Shown here one piece after another: positions 1-9,058 of a stretch of 64,000 nt of DNA (its first letter is position 1; every line of letters begins with the position of its first letter). Source of the DNA: Pyrocephalus nanus (Eukaryota; Chordata; Aves; Passeriformes; Tyrannidae); contig CM076277.1 in NCBI GenBank assembly GCA_038380795.1, positions 835,501-899,500 of the forward strand. Direction: 5' to 3'. Position numbers and translations under genes: made by a program. Under the pieces are notes generated by a model, which saw only the letters and a program-made list of their open reading frames with translations, had not been told where the DNA came from and searched no databases.

Positions 1-46
1 TGGGGGCTCCCTGTCTTTCTGGCAGCATCTCTCTCTCCCTGTGCAG

Positions 47-1618
47 GTGCCCCCAGAATCTCCATCTTCCTGAAGCCACCTGGGGTGATTCCACCAGGAG
101 GCTTCACCACCATCTGCTGCAGCTGCCAGCATGGCAATGGGAACTTCATACTGTACAAGGATGGCTACCAGCTCCGTACCCTGGAGCAGAGTGGCTGCAG
201 GGCCATGTTTTCCATCTCTAATGCCACCTATAAGGACAAAGGTACCTACAACTGCCATTACATGGAGGGAGGCACTGTGCTGGCTCGCAGTGATGGCCTG
301 GATGTCATGGTGACAGGTGAGAGATGTACTGTTGCCCCTTCTCACAGGGTCACATACCCTAGGTGCAGACTGGGATGCACGCAGGCGCTTGGCCTCCCTA
401 TCCATATGATGGGCAGGGGTTTTCTCTTCTTCCTTGGCTTGGAGAGGTGGGGACCATCTTCACCTTTGTCTAAGCCTGTTGATGGGTTCATGGAGTTCTT
501 GGTGGCTCTTGGCACCATGTCAAACCTAGGTATGTCTTCTCAAGCCCTCTCCTGTCCCCCTAGGGATTCGTCTCCCTGGACCTGACTTCTCTGTCCTGCC
601 TGGACATGAGGTGACTGCAGGAACTGATGTGATATTCCGCTGCACCACCGCATACCACAGTACTGGCTGTTTCCTGTACCTGGAGGGCCAGATCCGAGCC
701 CAAGTACTCTCAAGGGAACAAGATGACTACAACTTCTCCCATGCGCAGAAAGGTGAAGGGGGCCGCTACAGCTGCCAATGTTTCACCAAGAATGCTTCGA
801 TAGAATGGTCTGCTGTCAGCAAGACCCTGGATTTGGTGGTGAGAGGTGAGACATCCCCCCAGCTACTCTTCACTTTCTCCTTGCAACCTGTCACATCCTG
901 AGGGAACTAGAAAAGAGGATTTAAGAGAGGAAAGCAGCTGCAAGAAGGATAGAAGCAGAGGATTTCAGCTTCCTTCACCTGTTTGAGCCTGGCCAACTCC
1001 TCAGAGACCCTACAGACGATCTACAGACCCTATAAACACAAGGTCACTGGGCTGAGAGTTGGGGCTAAGAGTCAGAGGACACTATCCCTGCACCTACCAG
1101 CCCTGGAGACAATAATTTGTCTTGTCACATCTCAGTGGCACCATCTGGCTGGCAGGGGCAGCTGAGGGCCACCTCAATGTTCCTTTGGTGCCAGTGGGTG
1201 GGGTGACAGAGGAGAGACTATGAGTAGAGAGTGTTCCAGGAAACAGGGATGTGGGAGGTGAAGCTGACAGAAGCCCGTGGGGCTCCCTTTGCTCCCTGTG
1301 AACTTCCCTTTATCTCTCTTTAGCCGAGGAACTCCCCAGCGTGTCCCGTTGTCCTTGTGTCTCTTAGCCCTCAGTGCCTTGTGAATCCCCTTGGAGGATA
1401 CCTGTGGTCTGGGATCTTCCGGAGGACTCCTCCCAGGGGCTCCCAATGACCGTCCCTTCCCGTCTCCTGCAGATTACACGTTGTGCAACGCAGTGCGCCT
1501 GGCGCTGGGAGCCGGGCTGCTGGTCCTGCTGGGGCTCATCACGGCTGAAGCCACGCGAAGCCGCTGCTGCCAGGGCGGGAGAGCCCACCCTCTCTCCCCG
1601 CAGGCAGCGATCCCCTGA
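47..1618 (+). CDS. LRC-type activating Ig receptor (OSCAR/GPVI/TARM1-like), 3' part
   Basis: Three exons are visible: 47-316, 564-845 and 1473-1618 (stop TGA 1616-1618), each with AG acceptor and GT donor and all in phase 1, the usual Ig-gene phase. The signal-peptide exons lie before the window. Exon 1 is an Ig domain with the leukocyte-receptor pattern FILYKDG, a paired cysteine (YNCHY) and an N-glycosylation site (NAT). Exon 2 is a second Ig domain (FRC...CFLYLEG...YSCQC, with an NAS site). Exon 3 begins [15 protein letters not shown], then a hydrophobic stretch and a short cysteine-containing tail without ITIM or ITAM. The Asn-x-x-Arg at the membrane entry matches the OSCAR, GPVI and TARM1 family, where the Arg pairs with FcR-gamma. 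Two Ig domains also fit that family. An activating surface receptor on myeloid cells or thrombocytes is inferred; which member it is cannot be decided. Not a clear pseudogene: frames are open and splice sites intact. Confidence 0.78.
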
Positions 1619-1672
1619 TTGCGACCACTGCGGAGGCACCGGGATTCCCTTCCTGCGCCTCGCGGTGGGATA

Positions 1673-1678
1673 AATAAA
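1673..1678 (+). promoter_or_regulatory. Poly(A) signal AATAAA of the Ig receptor gene
   Basis: Canonical AATAAA lies 55 bases after the receptor stop codon, followed by a T/G-rich stretch as expected downstream of a cleavage site. It implies a very short 3' UTR. The T/G-rich element merges into the start of the minisatellite. Confidence 0.7.
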
Positions 1679-1689
1679 CCGTTCCTGTT

Positions 1690-2518
1690 GCTATCTCTGT
1701 CCCTGCCCCCGTTCCTTGCCCTGTCTCTGCGCTTGTGTCCCTGTCCCTGTGTGTGTGCCTGTCCCTGTGTGTGTGCCTGTCCCTGTCTGTGTCCCTGTCC
1801 CTGTCTGTGTCCCTGTCCCTGTGTCCCTGTCCCTGTGTGTGTGCCTGTCCCTGTGTCCCTGTCCCTGTGTGTGTGCCTGTCCCTGTGTGTGTTCCAGTCC
1901 CTGTGTGTGTCCCTGTCCCTGTGTGTGTCCCTGTCCCTGTCTGTGTGCCTGTCCCTGTCTGTGTGCCTGTCCCTGTGTCCCTGTCCCTGTCTGTGTGCCT
2001 GTCCCTGTCTGTGTCCCTGTCCCTGTGTCCCTGTCCCTGTCTGTGTCCCTGTCCCTGTGTCCCTGTCCCTGTGTGTGTGCCTGTCCCTGTGTCCCTGTCC
2101 CTGTGTGTGTGCCTGTCCCTGTGTGTGTTCCAGTCCCTGTGTGTGTCCCTGTCCCTGTGTGTGTCCCTGTCCCTGTCTGTGTGCCTGTCCCTGTCTGTGT
2201 GCCTGTCCCTGTGTCCCTGTCCCTGTCTGTGTCCCTGTCCCTGTCCCTGTGTCCCTGTCCCTGTCTGTGTGCCTGTCCCTGTGTCCCTGTCCCTGTCTGT
2301 GTCCCTGTCCCTGTCTGTGTGCCTGTCCCTGTGTCCCTGTCCCTGTCTGTGTCCCTGTCCCTGTCTGTGTGCCTGTCCCTGTGTCCCTGTCCCTGTCTGT
2401 GTGCCTGTCCCTGTCTGTGTCCCTGTCCCTGTCTGTGTCCCTGTCCCTGTCTGTGTGCCTGTCCCTGTGTCCCTGTCCCTGTCTGTGTCCCTGTCCCTGT
2501 CTGTGTGCCTGTCCCTGC
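1690..2518 (+). repeat. CTGTCC/CTGTGT hexamer-based minisatellite
   Basis: About 0.8 kb of nearly pure CTGTCC, CTGTGT, CTGTCT and GTGTGC hexamers, mostly combined in 12-18 base higher-order units. A rare variant, GTTCCAGTCC, occurs at 1891 and again at 2127 with the same neighbours, showing a block duplication of about 236 bases inside the array. Because the unit is a multiple of three without stops, long ORFs exist in several frames of both strands (Cys-Pro/Leu-Ser/Val-Pro on plus, Gly-Gln/Asp-Arg/Gly-Thr on minus). These are composition artefacts, not genes. Confidence 0.95.
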
Positions 2519-2685
2519 CCGCCCGGGGGCGCTGCGGGACGGACGAGCGGCGGGACCCGGCGGAACACGTAGAAGGGCGGGGCTTTCAGGAGTGGGCGTG
2601 ACCCACGCTGTAGAGGGGCGGAGCCTGTGCTGGGGGCGGGGCCTGCGCTCCAACGCGCAGTGACTACGCGGGTCGCGCAGTGAGC
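2519..2685. promoter_or_regulatory. Short CpG- and GC-box-rich patch
   Basis: A GC-rich block between two tandem arrays with several Sp1-like boxes (ggggcggagcc, gggggcggggcc, gggcggggctt) and many CpGs. It looks like a small CpG-island promoter, but no exon with a convincing donor site was found on either side, so direction and target gene are unknown. Confidence 0.4.
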
Positions 2686-2905
2686 GCCGCACTGACCCCT
2701 CCCTCTACACTGATCTGTCCCTCTGTGCTGACCCCTCTCTCTGCACAGTGACCACTCCACTGACCTCTCCTGCCACACAATGACCACCCCGGCCATGCAG
2801 TGACCACTCTCATGGCACAGTAACCACTGCCATGGTACAGTGACCGCTCTTGTGGCACAGCGACCGCTCTTGTGGCGTAGTGACTGCTCCCACTGCACAG
2901 GCCTC
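2686..2905. repeat. Imperfect ~20-bp tandem repeat
   Basis: Degenerate units of the form GGCACAGTGACCACTCTCAT repeat roughly ten times (cacagtgaccactcc, gcagtgaccactctcatgg, acagtgaccgctcttgtgg, acagcgaccgctcttgtgg). Different in sequence from the minisatellite at 1.7-2.5 kb. Confidence 0.75.
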
Positions 2906-2920
2906 CATTTCTCACATTCG

Positions 2921-2926
2921 TTTATT
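2921..2926 (-). promoter_or_regulatory. Possible distal poly(A) signal on minus strand
   Basis: Plus-strand TTTATT is AATAAA on the minus strand. I found no other TTTATT between here and the L3MBTL1 stop codon at 7187, so this is a candidate distal end of a ~4.2 kb L3MBTL1 3' UTR. A weaker ATTAAA lies at 6322-6327 (TTTAAT on plus). Confidence 0.3.
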
Positions 2927-2962
2927 ATTTTAAAACACTGACGAAACACATCACACCATCAT

Positions 2963-3010
2963 CTATATATATAAATTTACTTTTGCACCACTATAAATTT
3001 ATATATATAG
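2963..3010. repeat. Perfect 17-bp inverted repeat (hairpin)
   Basis: The arm at 2963-2979 (CTATATATATAAATTTA) is the exact reverse complement of 2994-3010, separated by a 14-base loop. AT-only apart from the end bases. Confidence 0.85.
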
Positions 3011-6000
3011 GGCCTTTAAAACTCTGTACGTTCAGGACACAGTTCTGGAATAGCTGCACTGAGTACAACAAAAGGATTTTTGTTATGAAAACACAGAAAG
3101 GAGGCACCGATATAAAAAAAACACAGAAAAAAACATTAAAAAAAGAGTGCAAAATGAATGAAAGTGCAAAAAGCTTTTGTTATCATAATCACACTCTTTC
3201 CACAATATGCTCCCTATTTTCCCCTCCAAGGACAAGGAAGGCTCAGGTCCTAGAGGGAAAGTCTGGGCTGGAAGAAGGGAGCCTGGCTACAGCCCTCTTG
3301 TCTTTCCCTCTGCGCACCTGAGGAATTCTCTCCTGAAAGCTGAGGAGTGAGGAACGGGAGTGGCCAAGTCACATCCCTCTCTCAGCTCCCTCCTCTTATC
3401 CAATGTACTCATTGCACCCATGGCCCCAAATGTGCCTCTGCAGACAGCAGCTGCCCTAAGCCCTCGACCCTCCTGGACAATATGGAGGGTTTTTTTCTTT
3501 TCTAAAAGTGCTAGTGATCGCCATGGAAATCAGCAGAGGAAGGCAGGGGTAGGCACCTGTGCTCTGGCAGGACAGGCACAAAGTTTCAGCCTGCTGAACT
3601 TCAGGTTGCCTGCTCTCATGGAAACAGAGACTTGGGCTCGTAGTGTCCCAATGCTGCATATCTCCATGAGGAGGGAGAAACACTTTCCCAAGAGGCTCCA
3701 ACTGCTCTCATGCACCCAGAATCAGCCACAGATCAGCCCCCCACAAAAGATATTCCATGCATGTGGTGGGATCTCTTCCATGGCTCCACCTAAGCCCTGC
3801 CAACACCAGTTGCAGGGGCAGGAATGGCAGAAACATAGGCTTGGGAGCTTCCAGTCAGAAAAACATTTGACTTCAAAAATTGACTTCATTGACTTAGAAA
3901 TTTTGGCTGCAGTCACATCTCTCAGAAAAGTCCCAGAGAGGAACTTGTGGGCCAGACCCAGCCCCACTTTCCTCTCTGGCTTCTTAGTGACACATCAGTG
4001 AACATCCCTGTGAGGCAACAGGGGAAGGACAAAAAACTTTAGTGCTTCTGCCTTGGTCACAGCTGTCCTTGATGGTTGCTGATAGGGGACTCCCACTCTA
4101 TGGGGATGGAGGACTTGCCAAGGCCAGGGGTACAGCAAACCTTCCTTCTTCTGGCTTCCCTGTGGACCAGGGACAACTGTTCATGAAGGACACATCACCT
4201 GAGATCCTGTGACAGGCATCTGCTGCCTTCACAGCCACAGAGACCACCACCCTGAACAGTGATACACCAACAGTGGGGGAATGGTGTCATGGTACTCCCA
4301 TGAACACCCATCCACATGTCTGCACACGATCCTTTTGGTTTAGTTTTAAAGGACACAAGAAGGTTATAAGTTTCAACAGTAAATAGCCCTTGACCACCTA
4401 CAAACCCTGTAACTCCCTCACCCAGATGAATCCAACAGCTTTGTACGCCAACGGCTGAGTGAGCCTGAGAGGCTGATGAAGTGATGCTCAATTCCGCAGG
4501 TGTGTGACACAGACATTCACATCTCTCATCATCCTTCTTGTGGGGCTGGTGTTCCTGACAGCTGCTCCCTGTGCAGAGCTCAGACCTAGTGGAGACCTGG
4601 GCTCCAGCTGTGCAGCCAGACTCCCCCCCGCCAAGCGGCAGCACCCTGGCAATCCTGTTCAGTTTGTGTCTGCTCTCTCAAGGGAGGTGAGGAGGGCCCA
4701 GGTCAGGCAGTGCCATGGCTGGCACAGTGTGGAGACGCAGCTCTGCCTGTTTTCTGGTGCCCAGGCAGAGCACGGCTTGATTGCACCCGACAGTGGAGCA
4801 AGAGCCAGTGGTGCTGGTTGTACCCAGACTTGTGGTCCAGCCAGGGCTTGGCTCATGCTCCTATTCCCCTTCATCAGGACCTTCTAAGCTTCCCACCACC
4901 TCTGCTCTCCCAGGCAGCCCTGAGACACAAGGCTCTCCATCCTTCACAGTAGTTTCAGATCTGATGCCTGAGTAGCAGCTCGTCCCCCAGCACCCTGGGA
5001 TGGTGCTTAGTCCCTTCCCCAACAGAAGGAATAACTTCACACATGGGAATGGAGAAGATGAAAACAGGATGCTTTCATAAGACATTTCCTTGTAAACTCA
5101 ATAGCCATGTCCAGTGCCTTCTCGTGCCTGAGCACACCTGGAGAGGTCTCAGCATCATTAGCAGTCTCACAGCTGAAGGTCCCAGGGCTACTCCTCTTCT
5201 TCCCCAGCACACAGTGGCACAGAAAGAGACTCTCCATCAGATGAAGAGATCAACTTTAGGACCATTACTGCAGACCAAGGGTGTTGTGGGGAGTGACTGT
5301 GGGAACCAGGGGCATAGCTGTTCCTTATCACTCCCTCTCTCCACAGCTTGCCACACTGCCGTGCTTGAAGAGATGGAAAGATATAAATAAGGAAAAGAGA
5401 GGGAAAGCTGCCTAAATCAAACGCAAGCCTTGACAAAACAAAGACATGGACCACTTGCAAGTCCTGCGTGAAGAGCAAGTGGCAGACGTTTGAAGAGCAG
5501 GTCAAATGTGACGCCAAATATTCAATAACAAAGAGTCAAAATGCTACATTTCCATAGGAAGCCTTGAACAGGTTGACCCAGGTGTGACAGTGGCTTGCAA
5601 GGCAGTGCTGCTCCAGGACATCTTGCTGGTACACTTGCTCACATCTCTTCATCCATGTCTTTGAGCACTGGGAAAGGGGGAGATTGTTTTGCTACTGATA
5701 TGTCATTCTTGGGAATGGGAAAGAAAATGACCATGGGACTGGGCTCACATTGCTGCAGACTATGGAGAGCTTGTGGGAAGGTGGCCGTCCTCCAGCACTG
5801 CATTGCTCCAATGGCTCCCATAGTGGGCACACACAAGATGACAGCATGGGTGCTGCCAGGAGGCACAGGGACTCTTCGAGGACCCACAGGCATGTTGGCT
5901 TCCTTGGCTTTGCAGCCCTAGCCCTTTTGGTCTCTCTTCTAATGGAAATGAAAAGGGACAGCACTACCTAAGCATTCCCAAAGTGCTTGTGCCCTTGTTG

Positions 6001-7186
6001 AAAAGGTGCTACATTCCAAAAAGGACAGAAACAAATCGGTTTAGTTCTGGGTCTCTCTTAGCTCTGCAGGTAAGGGATCCAGGGACAACAAAGGATCCGG
6101 CTCTTCAGACAGCAAAACCTGACTGCCTTGTGAGGGTAAAAAATGAGACAAGGCAGCTTGGCAGATTGAGTCAGCCAACTCAGGAATACCTTCAGAGGCG
6201 ACTGTGGATTTGCCTATGGAGCAATGGATGCATCTTGTCCCTGGCAGCTGTCTCCACTCTAGACCACCTTGCTCCTGATCCATGAACCAAAGAGGGCTCA
6301 ACTCTCCTTTTCAGAGGATTCTTTAATTGCTGTGAGGGGAACAAGTTATCCAAGCATCCTTTCTTCTGGAGAAGTGCTGGACAAAACAGTCTGAAGCTCA
6401 AGAAGAAACAGAGTCTGTTCTGCCCCCAGCCAGCCCTGGCTCCGCAGGGTCCTGAGGCTGCTGCATTACAGGAGAGAGGAACAGAGCACAGGCGCTAGTG
6501 GTGGGCAGAGCGGCAGCCAGGACACCTGATTTCTGAAGGGGCAAGAGATGGCCGCTGCTTTCCAGTGCAGCGAAGGGGCAAAGCAAAGTCATCATCTGGC
6601 CTTAAAAAGTGAAAAGAATTCAGAAAAAAAGGCAAAATGAGGAGAAGCTCCTTGGGAGTGTCCCTTGGAAATGGTGTCAGCACAAGCCCCGCCACAGGAT
6701 CACAGTAAGGGAAAAAACCCAAATCTTTCTCAGCTGCTGAGCAAAGGCAAGAACAGCCTTTCAATGGTTGAACACAGATGCAGGCAGTCAGTCCCTTCCC
6801 ATATCTAGGTGAGTGGAGCAGCGGTTTCAGTCCCCAGCTGTTACACCCTCCACAATGCTCCCTCGTTCCCTCAACACCCCCTGAACCAGTGCAATCATAG
6901 CAGGACATGGGGACATCTACAGTGCTAAGATAGGCCAGTCCCACATCCACCCTCCATCCCTGCAGCCACCCCCAAGGCCTGGGGTCAGCCTGTACCCAGC
7001 ACTGGAAGAGAACGGCAGTGTGGAGAGAAGAAGATGGGAGAGGGAATGGTGAGAGAGCAGAGATGTGGCATCTGAAAGGACATGAGTAGACATGACAAGC
7101 TACGGTCGGTTGGGGGAATCTCTGTCCTGACCAGACACTTTGGCAGCACCAATGCTGAGGGAGGGTCCTGATCGGGCCAAGAAAAG
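3011..7186 (-). other. L3MBTL1 3' UTR or intergenic sequence
   Basis: No coding exon could be supported in these 4.2 kb. There is an A-rich stretch at 3110-3150. Open frames such as 3360-4001 (+) and 6495-7190 (-) have no recognisable domain, no codon-like composition and no splice context. In sense with L3MBTL1 the segment directly follows its stop codon, so part of it must be 3' UTR; how much depends on whether the signal near 6322 or the one at 2921 is used. Confidence 0.5.
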
Positions 7187-9058
7187 TCACTTTAGGGTGT
7201 CATCGGCATTCTTGAACATGAGGATGGCATTGTAGATCTTGAGTGCCGGGCCCAGCTTGACACTCATAATCTTGACTATGTCAGCCTGCGTCAGCAAAAG
7301 GAATGCCTCGCCATCGATCATCTGAGGAGGAGAGCAGGAACAAAGGCACTCATCAAAAATCCAGGCTGGCTTTCCTATGGACAGCCGGCACCAGCACGAC
7401 CTGGGAATCTGCACAGTCCCACTAACAGGTGAGCCCAGGGAGCTGGGCAGGGACCACCCACAGCACTCCCACATTGCCCCAGATAAACCACTGGGAGCTT
7501 GTGTACCCAGGAACAGGGCAGAGGGGGAAAGGCTCTTCCAGGGGCCATCCCAGCAGCACACACTGCAGCCAGGCTGGGATTCTGCACAGGAGCCCAAAGG
7601 GTACAGCCCAGAGACATCAGGCAAACACTCATCCATCCATTCCCTGCTCCAGGTCCCAGCACACTTGGAGGCTGCCTCCAGCTCAGCTTTGCCTGTCTGA
7701 GAACCATTAAAGCACAGGGGCCATTTACAAACAGGCTGGGACAGTGGATGTCCCCAGTGTGCCCAGCATCACCCCATTGCCCTGGGTGTCAGAGCCACAG
7801 AGGGGTCAAAAATCATCAACTCTCTTCGACAGACGGCAATGCCACCCGACCACCATAATGGTGAGAGGGTGCAGACAGGGGAAGATGAAAGGGTGAGGAA
7901 GAAGCAGCTTCCCTCAGGAGGTGGTAGTGCTATTAAGGTTGCAGCACCATCCTCCTCCCATTCCCCCATCCTAATCTCAGTGGGGCCCTCCCTCCCCCCG
8001 CAGGGAGAAGAGGGCAGCACAGCTCTCCTCCTGCCCCGTATCTGCAAAGCCAGAGAGGTGCACACTCGAGTGTGGTGGGGCTGCAGGGCGGGATCACTGC
8101 CCCATGCTGTATGCACCCTCAGCATCTAGCAGCAATCCACTCCAGGAAGGCCACTGGCCAATTCCTCCCAGCCCTGTTGGCAAACAGCTGTCCTGGGCCA
8201 CCTGGTCTCATCCTCCAGCCCTTCTCACCTCATCCTTGAAGAGCTTGGCTTGGTCCTCACAACCCGTCAGAGTCTGAACAAAGCTAAACACCTTGGAGTA
8301 AATGGAGAAAAATGTCAAGACAGAGCAATGGCTCTGGCTGGAGAACCCCCTGAGCCCACACCCTCACTGCCACAGAGGCATTTTGTGCTCTGTAAGGTGC
8401 CAAGTGATTGCTGGGACAAAGGCTGCAATTGCTTCACCATCTCATACCCAGAGCCCACCCCTGGATCCAGGCACAGACACTGGCCCCAGAACAGAAAATG
8501 CTTCAGCAGCTTCATCTCCAACAAGCACTTCCAGCACAGCAAGAGGTTTCCCACTGAGGGGCTGGGGAAGGAGAGGGGCACGTAGGGGGTAATGAGAAAA
8601 TCAGGGAATTGTTAATATGCTGAATTAAGAGACTGCTATTTGTCTCCACCTGCCTGCCCTAGGCCTGGGGAAGCATCATGTTAAAATCAAGTGAGAATCC
8701 AGTTGTTCTGCATGTGCTTCCCGGGAGCTGCCCTCAGGGCTTGTGCCCCCCACCAGTGTGTCCACTGGGCCATCTCCTCACCAGCCCAGGGGAGTGACCG
8801 CTGAAGCCCCTGCATGCCTGGTGCATCTGCCATGGTGCTGCACAGCCAGGCAGGTGCTCTCAGCCATGCCAGAGGACCAGGGGCCAGCATGAAGTGTTCC
8901 AAACCACCTCACCTCATCAATGGTCCACTTGGCCACCGCGGCTGCTGTGATGCCAGCCACCCCTGGCAGCAGCTTGCAGTGCTGCTCCCAGCACAGGGAC
9001 AGGGAGCGGTCGGGGTGGGCAGACAGGGCAGACATGAAGAGAGACTGGTGCATGTTGT
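7187..9058 (-). CDS. L3MBTL1: L3MBTL1 exons for the SAM domain and C-terminus
   Basis: Exons 9058-8913, 8291-8229 and 7321-7187. They encode [17 protein letters not shown], then [27 protein letters not shown] and [18 protein letters not shown]...[14 protein letters not shown], a complete SAM fold, ending NADDTLK before TGA at 7187-7189. SAM domains mediate homo- and hetero-oligomerisation, here probably chromatin compaction. This C-terminus corresponds to the full-SAM isoform; the human alternative tail that reads past the middle exon was not looked for in detail. Confidence 0.93.

Noticed and set aside
1474..2949. 491-codon minus frame and 288-333-codon frames on both strands over the minisatellite
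   Set aside because: The repeat unit is a multiple of three without stop codons, so several frames on both strands stay open. No start context, domain or codon bias.
3360..4001. 213-codon plus ORF between the receptor and L3MBTL1
   Set aside because: No domain, no splice context and low-complexity-free but unrecognised peptide; likely chance in L3MBTL1 3' UTR or intergenic DNA.
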